Shown here piece after piece: positions 42,299 through 53,429 of a DNA stretch of 64,000 bases. Source of the DNA: Notospermus geniculatus. Its lineage: Eukaryota > Nemertea > Pilidiophora > Heteronemertea > Lineidae. The notes under the pieces are model-generated. The model worked only from the letters and a program-made list of their open reading frames with translations, ran no database searches and was not told the origin of the DNA. The stretch lies in assembly GCA_002633025.1 (NCBI GenBank), contig NMRB01001074.1, positions 163,921-227,920 on the forward strand, read 5' to 3'. Within the stretch, counting starts at the first letter, position 1, and every line of letters starts with the position of its first letter. The position numbers were made by a program, and so were the translations under genes.

Positions 42299-43851
42299 AA
42301 CAGACAACATTACATGAATGAAGACAGGTTCTAGGTAATTGAAATCAGAGAGAGAGTCATGGATTTGGTCCTCAACTTAATACCAATGACCCCAGAATAA
42401 ATCATATTGGCCTATCAATTACTGTTTAACTCGGACAAAAAGCAGATTCATTCTTACCATTACCAATCAAGAAGCAGGCTATTTCACAACATATCAGTTA
42501 GCATAATTCCATGAAGTTATCCACAATTCCAAAAAGCGTGTTTCACCATCAGTGTCAACCTCATGAATGGTAAGTTCAGCGTAACCAAAACCCGCTACTA
42601 GATATCAACACAAAACTGTTACCATAGAAACCAGACTCGACTAGGTTTCAAACTCTACTCCCGTCATATATAAGTTTTTCATTGTACTTATAATATACAT
42701 ATATATAGTGATATAGATCCATATTTTTGTCAACAAACAGTGACACAATAGATCTGTCACGCCTGGATGAGAGCTGTGTTTCTAAATTGATGAGTTTTAA
42801 ACGGTGCAAGTACATTTCATTACTGAAGCTTGTCTAGTTTTTTTACTTCATCCTAAACCAAACATAAAACAGTGAAGGGATCCTGGAAGGGTACAGTCAT
42901 TACCCCTTGTCACACAGATCATAAAAGCAAGTCAATGAGGGAGTGATTGGAAAATGACAGTCAGACTCCCTGAGTGGTGTAGTGAAGACAAGTGCTCCCC
43001 CCCCAGATTGTGGGTGTGATTCCCACTGGTCAGTCATAGATGTACATCATATCAGTTCTCATTCATGCGAGGAGATGCTGGCAAGGTGATGGGGACAAGG
43101 GGAGGAGAAAGGGCAAACCATGTTTCGAAAAGTAATGAACGGATAGGACCAGCATCATCACGTCGATCACATCATTCACACTACTGTCACTTTAATGCTT
43201 TAAGTCTTTTGGTGTTGCATTGCAAGTGATGAAATTTCTTAAAGGAATGAGATTGAGAGCCTTTCATGATAATGCAGGTCCAGGACTATACTGGTAGCCA
43301 AGGCCTCATAGGCCCGCCCACTCTGGAGTCGAGTCAAGTGTAGGCTTGACCATGGAAACCTTACATGTAGCTACTATACAATGTAGCTAGGCCTACTAAA
43401 TAGGCTTACAGTTGGCCTTTTTATTTGTCATGTTTGTGAGACTGCCCCGGCCTGCCTCTCGCAAGCTAGCTAGGTACCGGTGTAGGCCTGCCTGGGGGCT
43501 AGACCAGACCGAGCGAGTGAAGTGTTAGGGCCAAGGCCTCTGGAGGCCAGTGAAAGTACGTGGCATCCATATAGGACATGTAGGAGCCTAGGCTTGGCCT
43601 AAGCAGCTAAGCAAAGGGGTTAATTCAATTTTTGCGTGTGGAAAGAAAAAGACTGGTCACAGAGACTGAGTATGGAAATGTACATCTAAACTGCATTTCA
43701 TAAGCTTTGGTCTCTTTTGACACATGCCATGACCATGTAATTGACCACCCGTAGGCCTAATCCATTTCTTCAATCAAATCATGAAATCAATTCTTATTCT
43801 GGTTTCTGCTCCATTCCAGTCCAAGAAGACCTCAACTAAAAGCTCACTTAC

Positions 43852-43950
43852 CAGAGACAATCAACGAACTTTGGGGTTTATCAGAGGCGAATCCGACACT
43901 AGACTGCTAGTTTCATCGTACGACAGCATCAGAATATTGTGAAAGGTATT
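43852..43950 (-). other. RP1L1: Candidate 5' non-coding exon of the RP1L1-like gene
   Basis: A strong donor (CTCTG then GTAAGTGAGC) ends an exon at 43852 on the minus strand. The first coding exon has an acceptor at 37290. The right limit, the transcription start, is a guess. Places the promoter next to that of the C8orf74-like gene. Confidence 0.45.
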
Positions 43951-44251
43951 TTAAAACAAGGGATTTAAATGACCATCCAATCATCGAAGTAATCACAATG
44001 TTTACATGTGTTCTGTCAATCAGCAGGTGCTCGTTCTCGCAAATAGTCACGTGACACCAATTATCCCCAAGCAATTAGACCGTCTAGCAACTTTACTGTG
44101 TGTTATATTGCAATCAAGAGTAGATGTTACTTTCAGGTACTTAGTAATCAATCAGTTTTGTTTGACTGATTTTAATTAATCAAATAGATTGGATTAAGTT
44201 GAATAAAAAGCTCGCTTGGACGAGACTCGTGCCTAGCAACACCAAGCCAAC
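43950..44251. promoter_or_regulatory. Shared head-to-head promoter of RP1L1-like and C8orf74-like genes
   Basis: About 300 bp separate the presumed minus 5' exon and the plus ATG at 44252. Two AGCAAC half-sites (near 44090 and 44235) match one arm of the RFX X-box that controls ciliary genes. The other arm is not clear, so this is suggestive only. Confidence 0.45.
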
Positions 44252-47200
44252 ATGGCGGTTCTCGGTGTGGACGAGGCGAGAGCGATTTCTAAACTTGATG
44301 TTCGTTTTTCATGAGTATTTTCGTTTTTATATTGTAGCTGTTGAGGTCGGAAATGGAGATTACAAAATGTAGCATAGGTTGACACCAGATGAGACGATGC
44401 TTCATTGATTTCTGCCGCCTTGCGGCCTCTGGTTTGAAGTGACAGTTCGACAATGGTGTCTTTCAATTGTCGGATGAATGAGCGCTCGGACAATGTAATG
44501 TATTTTCGGACAGAACATTTTCGACGTGAATCGCGCATATTTGATGCTGATCTGCAGTGTGTTCTAGGTCTTCCATCTCTGCGGCCTTGTCCCGGCCCTC
44601 ACCATCCTACAAGCACAACCACAGCACAGGAAATCTAGAGCTATACCTAGGCTAGCACTAGGCCTAGTAGCAGCACCACCACCACCACCAGCAGCAGCGC
44701 GAAGCCCGATTCGCAACCCCTTGCGTTGCCTTTAATTTATGCATCTTTTTCCCACCCATAGGCCTAGGCTATGGCATGAGAGAGAGCTCTCTAGATTCTA
44801 ACCAGCCTGCATTTTCAACAATCAATCATCTTTTTTCAGAGAAATAGTGGAACTGCATTCTTGGCATCATGTTTGAATTGGGAGGAGTTCGATGAGGACG
44901 ACAACTGCCGCCAGTCAATTCTTCTTGATTTCTTGTATGATACTCTGATGTTTCCAATAGAAAAAGGCTTCATCTGGAGGGAGGTTTGCCAGCTCTTTGA
45001 ACTGGGGAAAGCAATGCAGGAGGAAACAGTTGGTATGTGAGATGAAGACTTCAAGTTCATACCATGAAGGCATGATTTGCTCCAGGCTTCTCCTAGCAAT
45101 TCAAAATATTTGACTGTCATGTTAATCTTCATTTCAGGTCGACCAATCACAGATGCTGTGAAAATCTTCCAAACCAAACTACAGTCACTGTCACAGAGTG
45201 TCTCAGAAAGAAGTCTGAAAATTTTCTCAGAATATTTCTTTGGTTCATTCATGAGGCATTACAAACTGTTTCAATACTGTTTCACACGGGAACAAGACCG
45301 CATGATGCTTGACTATGATCTCAAAGTGGAAACACCTAATGAACCGGAGCCTCTGAAGACATCAAAACCAGCAAAAATTTGGGACTATGAAGAGAGACTG
45401 CATGGTATTGAGCAACACGAGTTGGAGAGAAAAAGTCAAAGACTCTCACAGAAAGAAAAGCTTCTGTTGACGGACGCTGATCTGTTGGTTAACAGTGGCC
45501 ATGGTGGTGATGAAGAGGGGGAGGAATCTGATCCAGACAGCTCTAGAAATCTTAATAGAGAGGTGGGTGTTGCTGTGAATATTACTTAGTAATTAGTAGC
45601 TGGGATCAGCTCATTTAGATTTGTATGATATAGGCCAAGGAGTCACTTTATTGTATCGTCAGTTGCTTGACACCTATGATACAATCGCATAATTGAAGAG
45701 TGATGTCTATGACCCACGATAGGTGAAGTGTGGTCTGCAGTCTTAGAATGACCAATCATCTTTCAGAGCATCAAAGCGATCATTAGGGAAGTGACATCAG
45801 CCCATGTGACAGCTGCAACTCATCGNGCGCATATTTGATGCTGATCTGCAGTGTGTTCTCATGCGTCTGATAGCCTTCCATCTCTGCGGCCTTGTCCCGG
45901 CCCTCACCATCCTACAAGCACAACCACAGCACAACAGGAAATCTAGAGCTGTGCCTGCCCTATAGATCGTTGCAGTTGATTGGGAACAACGTCTTCAGGC
46001 CAAACTCAGTCAAGGCGCAGCGTCACGTCAGTGTTGACGCGTCCAGCGCCCATGCTTTCTCCTGTACGTCAACGACGTCACCATGGTCACTGACGTCCCA
46101 CGTTGGTTTTGTAAACTTTTCAAGTCAAACTTTTAGATTTCCAAAGCGAGTATTCCGTTGAGCAGTTATGGATTCCCAAGTTTTTATGACCGTCATGATC
46201 CCAAGGTTGTAAGCTATCCACTGGTATGTTTAATTAGTGGGAGTGACCAGGGACCTGGCAACAGCAATGAGTTAAAAAGGGCATGTGTGGTCAAATTCTC
46301 GTAAACGTTGTTCCCTACTTTTTGCATGGATCTATAGGCTAGGCTAGCAGCACCACCAGCAGCAGCGCGAAGCCCGATTCGCAACCCCTTGCGTTGCCTT
46401 TAATTTATGCATCTTTTTCCCACCCATAGGCCTAGGCTATGGCATGAGAGAGAGCTCTCTAGATTCTAACCAGCCTGCATTTTCAACAACAATCCTCTTT
46501 CAGAGAAATAGTGGCACTGCATTCTTGGCATCATGTTTGAATTGGGAGGAGTTCGATGAGGACGACAACTGCCGCCAGTCAATTCTTCTTGATTTCTTGT
46601 ATGATACTCTGATGTTTCCAATAGAAAAAGGCTTCAACTGGAGGGAGGTTTGCCAGCTCTTTGAACTGGGGAAAGCAATGCAGGAGGAAACAGTTGGTAT
46701 GTGAGATCAAGTTCATAATGTCGTGTGAAGGCATGATGCCCAAGTTTAGGGGACTAAATGCTTTTCTCCAGGCTTCTCCTAGCAACTCGAGATATCTGAC
46801 TTCATGTTAATCTTCATTTCAGGTCGACCAATCACAGATGCTGTGAAAATCTTCCAAACCAAACTACAGTCACTATCACAGAGTGTCTCAGAAAGAAGCC
46901 TGAAGATTTTCTCAGAATATTTCTTTGGTTCATTCATGAGGCATTATAAACTGTTTCAATACTGTTTCACACGGGAACAAGACCGCATGATGCTTGATTA
47001 TGATCTCAAAGTGGAAACACCTAACAAACCGGAGCCTCTGAAGACATCAAAACCAGCAAAAATTTGGGACTATGAAGAGAGACTGCATGGTATTGAGCAA
47101 CACGAGTTGGAGAGAAAAAGTCAAAGACTCTCACAGAAAGAAAAGCTTCTGTTGACGGACGCTGATCTGTTGGTTAACAGTGGCCATGGTGGTGATGAAG

Positions 47201-48798
47201 AGGGGGAGGAATCTGATCCAGACAGCTCTAGAAATCTTAATAGAGAGGTGGGTGTTGCTGTGAATATTACTTAGTAATTAGTAGCTGGGATCAGCTCATT
47301 TAGATTTGTATGATATAGGCCAAGGAGTCACTTTATTGTATCGTCAGTTGCTTGACACCTATGATACAATCGCATAATTGAAGAGTGATGTCTATGACCC
47401 ACGATAGGTGAAGTGTGGTCTGCAGTCTTAGAATGACCAATCATCTTTCAGAGCATCAAAGCGATCATTAGGGAAGTGACATCAGCCCATGTGACAGCTG
47501 CAACTCATCGGATCAGGTGTGCAATGGAAGAGTCACAAGAGGATTTGGAGTTTAAACTGGAGAAGACAAGTCTTCCCAGACCACAGGTTTTAGGTATGGA
47601 TCAATTAGCTTGTCTTCTCCAAGCCAATGGCATTCCATACCGGTAGGCAATCAGGAGTGGTCTTTTGTAATCCACCAATCATTGTGTGTAGTAATGGCAA
47701 AAGGCCCAAAGTGGGTGGAGTATGAACCCCTAACTGCCAATCAGCTTTCAATACATACCGGTACCAGTGAACTTGTTCATGCAATCACACCTCGTCTTAT
47801 TCTAATCCACCAGTGCAGTCTTCTGTGTCAGTTTTAATATTGATCATTTGATCACTTGGCATGGGGGCCGATCAACACTTGGGTTGGACACTTCTTCTAG
47901 CCCTGTCATCATTGAAGTCATTCATTCCTTTGCATTCCAGAGAAAACAGACAGTTTTATATCTGATTAATCATTAAGTATGAGGATTCAAGCGAAGTATT
48001 CACCATGTAATCATCAGTGTGTGATATTCACTTTTTGGGCAATCAAAATAACCATTTCACTTCAAGCAAAGTTGTGGGCGTATTGGTTCACTTCACAATG
48101 AACACAATCACCTTTCATCTATCATTATGTCGCTTCATTGCCATCAACTTTTGTCACCTGGTTCTAGGCAAGATGTGTATTTACCAGTGTTTACTGGAAA
48201 TGATTTAATTGCTGTGTAGGTTTCTAGTTCTTTTCGTTCTGGTACTCGTATTTGAGTAGTACATGTACCACTCAGCATAGATTAGCCATTGTGCATTGTG
48301 CATTTAGATCTATTGAACATGTTCAAATATTCAGCTAGTAGTGGTAAGTGCTCAAAGCGGCAAATCCACTGTCGCGTTCTTGGCTTGAGACAGGGTTGCG
48401 ATCCCTTGCGATTACCTTATAAGGACTTCCGATTGCCATATAAGGTGATCGCAAGGGAATGCAACCCCGTCTCAAGCCAAGATCGCGACAGTGGATTCGC
48501 CGCTTTAGATTGGAAGGTTTGAAGGGGCTTTCTCACCTGTGACTTCACTGTGTGGCCTCCATAAGGTACCTGCAATCGAATCGTGTGGAAAGTGCTGGGT
48601 TTGTTTTTGTGTTGCCGAGATTGGCATTGATTCATGATCTCCCATGACATTTCAGGCCCTCCACCACGATACAAGCCAAAGACACCTCTCCCGAAACAAA
48701 CATCAGCCGATTCCAAGCCGGAGAAGCCGAGGACACCAAAGTCAGCCAAGGCAAACAAATCAAGATCATCAAGTCGAGCTGGGAAATCCAAGGCGTAG
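44252..48798 (+). CDS. C8orf74: C8orf74-like protein gene
   Basis: Exons: 44252-44299, then either 44840-45032 and 45138-45562 or their second copies 46504-46696 and 46823-47247, then 47452-47593 and 48656-48798 (stop TAG). One copy of each gives about 316 residues; human C8orf74 is similar in size. The start MAVLGVDEARAISKLD is followed by CLNWEEFDEDDNCRQSILLD, then GFNWREVCQLFELGKAMQEE, RPITDAVKIFQTKL, MRHYKLFQYCFTREQD and a basic tail (PPPRYKPKTPLPK, AKANKSRSSSRAGKSKA). The LNWEEFDE, RHYKL.QY and Pro/Lys tail match C8orf74 in order. I believe the core belongs to the CLAMP (flagellar C1a-32-like) superfamily, which would suggest a ciliary or sperm role; that is inference. The exon 1 donor (GTTCGT) is weak. 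Confidence 0.83.
44533..45825 (+). repeat. First copy of a near-identical duplicated segment in the C8orf74-like gene
   Basis: Matches 45827-47510 almost base for base and carries exons 44840-45032, 45138-45562 and the truncated start of the third (45767-45825). Differences are scattered substitutions (FIWREV against FNWREV, NEPEP against NKPEP) and one large indel. It ends exactly at the single N, as expected for an unmerged allele. Confidence 0.85.
45826..45826. other. Single-N assembly join
   Basis: One N between CATCG and GCGCATATTT. Sequence after it repeats that from 44533. Confidence 0.95.
45827..47510 (+). repeat. Second copy of the duplicated segment, with an insertion of about 390 bp
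   Basis: Begins right after the N with the same GCGCATATTTGATGCTGATC as 44533. Has extra sequence at about 45955-46335 before rejoining the first copy. Contains exons 46504-46696 and 46823-47247 and runs into the intact third exon, so this copy is the one continuous with the rest of the gene. Confidence 0.85.
48354..48506. mobile_element. Foldback element in last intron of the C8orf74-like gene
   Basis: Arms AAAGCGGCAAATCCACTG and CAGTGGATTCGCCGCTTT bound about 150 bp that folds along nearly its whole length (inner arms GCTTGAGAC / GTCTCAAGC, ATCCCTTGCGATTACC / GGTGATCGCAAGGGAA). No coding capacity. MITE-like. Confidence 0.75.
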
Positions 48799-49301
48799 GA
48801 TTTGAACAGTTTGATGATTCAGATCAATCAACACATTAACATTGTGACAGTGTCTTCAGAATCTTTTAAGTTACCTTTAGCAGTGTGGTTTTTTCTGCCT
48901 TCACTGTCTGCCTCCGGGTACCGGTACACGAGATTATGATTTGTGGGCGTGACGGTGGAAGTGTGATAGAAACCTCAAACTTCATTCATTACAATCAGAT
49001 GTATATAACTACATTGTAAATAGATGTTTTATGAATTTGTCCTTGTCTTAGCATGCTGTTGTCTTTTCTATATCACCTCTTTCTTGACCATCGGGTCCCA
49101 GTTTCACCAAGCCCTCACGGGACTTGTAGATTTGTAGATAGACAAGTTCCCTAATTTATCTCGAGCGACAGAATAAGAAACAAGTTGACTCAACGTTGAT
49201 AGGCTGTGAAACTTGGGGCCGGAATTCTGCGTTGGGTTGATGTCAGCCAAACCACGAGGATGATAAAAGAACAAATATGCTTTTCTCCAATGTTCAAAGA
49301 G

Positions 49302-49307
49302 TTTATT
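49302..49307 (-). terminator. Poly(A) signal AATAAA of EIF3I
   Basis: AATAAA on the minus strand, about 500 nt downstream of the stop. Confidence 0.6.
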
Positions 49308-49807
49308 ACAGTCTGAAATCAGAGAACATGCTATCACCTCAGAGGGAGAAATCCTCAATCTACCAAAATTATCATTGACAAGGACATTACAATAATCCAC
49401 TGAAGTTGACTTGTGTATGCTATTACCAGGGGCTGTTTTCTTCTCTGTGCCGAAGACTAACCTGTCTGCATTGACAGACCAGGCAGGGCCAAGCAAGTCC
49501 CCATGTTTCTACATTTTCTTCAGCCTCGGATTTCATGAGACGGGGGAAAATATGGCAAGGCATCGGCTACAGAACAAGGAGAAAGAAAACAGCCCCTGGC
49601 AGACGAAGGGATCGCGATTTTGAACAGAAAGAGAGTACTAAGTCCGCTGTTGACAACTGTCCATAAACTATTTCTCACATATGATCCAAACCCCTGGTAG
49701 AATGACCTCCACACCATCATATTTCCTGATTCAAGAGTGATCCTGATAAACATTTTACAACAGTATCAGGACCAGAGTTGGGCAAAACATTGAATTATTC
49801 CAGTCTT

Positions 49808-52800
49808 TTAACATTCGTATTCAAATTCAAAATACTCGGGGTCAAACTGGTGCACGCGAACATATCCATCCTCTCCACCGCTGCTGTATCTGAAACAGAA
49901 AAAGGTTTGACTTTAATAAATATGCTAATTCATGAAGTGTGGGTGACAAGATGCCCAATCAACGGGAAAATCACAATGGTCAGTCCATCGCTGAGAACCT
50001 TTGAACTAGAAATGTTTTCAAGTAAGTCAGGTGAACACAACCAGAATGTTAACAAAATAACTGTCCCTGACAGAAAGGATCAGCTCCAGCAGTTGAACAT
50101 GGCAATCAAAACTTACCCCTTTCCATCTGGAGCAAAAGCTAAACTGTTGATTGGTCCAAAATGTCCTTTGATTCTCCCGAATTCCTCCTCAAAGATCAAA
50201 TGGAAAAACCTGGCATCAAATTTGCCGACTCTTGTGGATGTTGTCGTCACATCCATGGCTTCCTGACCGCCTCCTAACACCACCTGTAATGACAAGACAA
50301 CTGTGTGATGATGTGGGTGGCATCAAATAGGTCATATTCATCCCAAGAAAACAAGTTCTCAGCATCGTTATTTGTCCACTTCTCTAACTCTGATACAATC
50401 CTTGGCCAATGATGACAACAATATCCTTTATGATGAAATGTTACAAGGTGTTTACTACTTACGTGTTCTCTGATTGGAGATACTGCAGCTGAATTCACGG
50501 GTCGGTCTGTTTTGTACGTTTTGAGAGGTTCTAGTGAGGCATTATCGAAAACCTGAAAAGGTTCCAATAAACTGAATGAAGAGTTCCCTCTTGACCTCAA
50601 TAGCAATATCATTATCAGCACAAATTGACCTAAAATTCAAGGTCAGGTACAAGTATCCTGCAGGGTGGCAATTACATGTGTGAAATTCTTTCCTGCATAA
50701 TGACAACATAATGCAGAGATTGGTGATGTTATAGTAATGACTTCTATGACCTGATTCTTCTAAAATCTTATACACTCAACAGAACCATTTTTTGGTGATG
50801 CCAACCTTAGCTTTTGTATCTTTTGATGCTGTTATCACCATGGTGCAGTCTTTCGATAACTGAATGTCGTTTATCTGCTTGGTGTGTTCCCGCACCTTGT
50901 ACACCTGCTTACCCATCTGAAAAGGGAAACAAACCAATGACAGTCATATCACGTCACAAATATCTATCCGTTTATCTGCTCCTAGATGGCCATCTGCTGG
51001 ACTTACTCTTGAAGTACAAGACCCTAAAACGGATCAAGTTCACAGATTCTAGATAGATCCTTCTAGGGACGACTAGATTTTAGTACCTACCCTTACATCC
51101 CATTGAGAGATTGACCCATCTTCATGGCCAGCACATATCTGATCATCAAGATGAGACCAGATGGCACTAGTGATCTTGGCTTCATCCATCGGTAGGCTCA
51201 TAACCATAAATGGTTTATTACTAGCTGAAGTGAGAAATAATGATCATTCAAAAACAAAGTTTTTGATTTAAGGTGAACCACTGGGAGAAAGTCAATGGTA
51301 CCCAACACATTACATATTGGGTACTAGCATTAACCATAGAAAGAGTGCAGCATAGATTTTTCACTCACTCACTCACTCCAAACATGCAGAAAAGGATATT
51401 TTTTAACTCACTGATTTGCTCTTCATCTTTCACATCATATAAATGTATTTCACAGGGATGACCCATGGTTTTGTCTGTGGTATACATGATAATATTTCCA
51501 CTATATGAGAAACCACATGTCCTGACAGCCGTCCGTGTTTTCATCACAGCTATGTTGGTACCTGAAAGAAAGTCACAGTGGATTGATCCACTTGTCTTCT
51601 AGAGAAAAACTTGTCATAATATTCTGTTTTGTATCAACAGACCTATAAGCAATTTGAATTGAACCCTGCTTGTTCTGACTCTGCACGTCTATCTGCTAAA
51701 TCGACCAGAAAACTCACCGGTTTCTGTGTCCCATACTTTACAAGTATTGTCAGCTGAGCCAGTCAATGTGTGGGTTGAGTCCCCTGGTCTAGAGTTAAGT
51801 GAGAAACACACAATACATGTAGGAACAATGAATTTCACAGGAACCTTAAACCACCTGAAAGCTTACAAGCCAACTGATCAACTGCTTCCCTCAGAGTAAA
51901 CAACACTTAGACATCAGGTTCATGACATCTGATGGTTGATTCAGAAAAGAACTTTAATGTATAAAGGATACAATTTGGGTCTATACACCAGAGTGCCCCC
52001 TGGTGGCCCTTGAGTGTACCTAATCGTTCACCATTTAGAGCATACCACACATTTGGTATATGATCTTTTGAACAGGAGAACAACAAGTCTCCCTCTCTGT
52101 TGTACTTGATCTGTGTTATAGAACGTTCATGACCATGGAGCATTAATGGCTTCTGCAAAGGAAAGAAGAAGGCATTCAGACCAAAATGAATTCAGGCCTC
52201 TCCTCTGTAGCCTCCACTCCCATCCCCCATACACTCAAGTCACTTCGCTGAACTGTCACTGTCAACGCCTCTCTAACTTCACGACCACGGCATGGACGTG
52301 GTTTGATTCAGGCATGTCAGGCCTTGAAGTTTAAGGCAAGCTGTTTTTGTGAACAATAGAAATTCTATTGTTCACAAAAACAGCTCGCCTTAAACTTCAA
52401 GGCCTGTTGATAATTTGTATAATTGTTGTGTCTCATCCTTTTTCAATATATTTCGGTCCTGGCCTGATTGCTCTCCAAGGGCATGGGAGACGAGTTTGCT
52501 CTCCGACCAAGAAGGCCATGGCTTGACGAGTTGCAGTACAGCGCTAACTTTATGTTTAATGACGTAAAAAGACAAGGGATTTTCACGTCATCTAACATAA
52601 AGTTAGCGCTAACACCAAGTTTAACTTGGTGTTAGCGCTAACTTTAGCGATAGCGCTAACTGTTAGCGCTATCGTGAGTTTTGTGCAACCGGCCCCAGGT
52701 TCTTGTGGTTTTTAGTTGGGGACCAGGCCTACTAACAGTAACACACTTTACTGGCGCAATGTATAGAAAAACAACGCCAGTAAAGTGTGTAAGGACCTAT

Positions 52801-53040
52801 GATCCCCCAACTAAAACCACAAGCGCAACTCTATCTATGCACAGCATGCAGCAGCACATGCACACCATGCAGCAGCAGCACATGATGATCAACATCATAT
52901 TCATGAGCATGTTCAAAGACAACGTCGGCATACGGCATACGGGACACAATTTGAGCAGAACTTTGGCTGATTTGACCATCATATTGAATATATTTTGGTG
53001 TGTTTATATTCTTGAATAGTTGAACATGATTCTGTACCAT
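49808..53040 (-). CDS. EIF3I: Eukaryotic translation initiation factor 3 subunit I (WD40)
   Basis: Exons: ATG candidate 53040-53038; 52152-51972, 51783-51718, 51561-51412, 51224-51091, 50916-50806, 50552-50463, 50283-50117, 49889-49808 (stop TAA). Total about 327 residues against 325 in human. It matches eIF3i throughout: [126 protein letters not shown]. The protein is a WD40 propeller, peripheral subunit of the eIF3 complex that helps load mRNA on the 40S ribosome. The first exon carries only ATG before GTACAG, which gives the expected M-K-P; its place is the weakest point. The donor of 50916-50806 is GTTGGC. Tail to tail with the C8orf74-like gene. Confidence 0.95.
52318..52406. repeat. Palindrome 1 of the EIF3I 5' cluster
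   Basis: CAGGCCTTGAAGTTTAAGGC and GCCTTAAACTTCAAGGCCTG with almost perfect arms to the centre AGAAATTCT. About 89 bp. Confidence 0.8.
52540..52676. repeat. Three overlapping palindromes built on GTTAGCGCTAAC
   Basis: Hairpin a: AGCGCTAACTTTATGTT / AACATAAAGTTAGCGCT. Hairpin b: AAGTTAGCGCTAACACCAAG / CTTGGTGTTAGCGCTAACTT. Hairpin c: CGATAGCGCTAAC / GTTAGCGCTATCG. They share the arm AGTTAGCGCTAAC, so alternative folds compete. Confidence 0.8.
52702..52822. repeat. Palindrome 4 of the EIF3I 5' cluster
   Basis: Outer arms CTTGTGGTTTTTAGTTGGGG and CCCCAACTAAAACCACAAG; inner arms ACACACTTTACTGGCG / CGCCAGTAAAGTGTGT. About 120 bp. Confidence 0.8.
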
Positions 53041-53429
53041 TTTGATTCACCAGTTTTGATCAATTTGACCTTTGAAAGAGATTCTCGCGTAAAGTTTCCC
53101 CAAACACGTTTCGCAACCGGAAGCGAACCCGACAACTCTGCGCACGCACTCTGCCCAAATTGGTGGACTATTCTATTTCATGTTGTGGGGGGTTCACGCG
53201 ATCTGATTACTGTGTAACGAACGGGAACATACAAACATCAACGCAGCATTTGCAGAAAACAGCATAAATATCACAAACACTTCAGCTATTGCATGAAAAC
53301 GAAGAGATTTATAACTATTGCTCCCATTTGGTCATATTTTTGGCTTTGTTAGCCCTTCCATTTTATCCATCACCCCTATTTTTTCAGTGGGCCAGTCCTC
53401 CTGGCCATTCCCAATCAACCAGTATCAAA
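53041..53429. promoter_or_regulatory. Divergent promoter region of EIF3I and the GPI-anchored protein gene
   Basis: About 390 bp between the candidate EIF3I start and the plus ATG at 53430. It contains a CG-containing stretch (53090-53150). No TATA box is evident. Confidence 0.4.

Larger units (their letters stand above)
37290..43851 (-). other. 5'UTR intron of the RP1L1-like gene: repeats, no coding exon seen
   Basis: About 6.5 kb. Holds foldback elements near 37.8, 38.1, 41.8 and 42.25 kb, a tRNA-derived repeat at 39.7 kb, the 46-bp tandem array at 40.1-40.5 kb and two tRNA-like units at 41.1-41.3 kb. I found no convincing coding exon. Confidence 0.6.
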
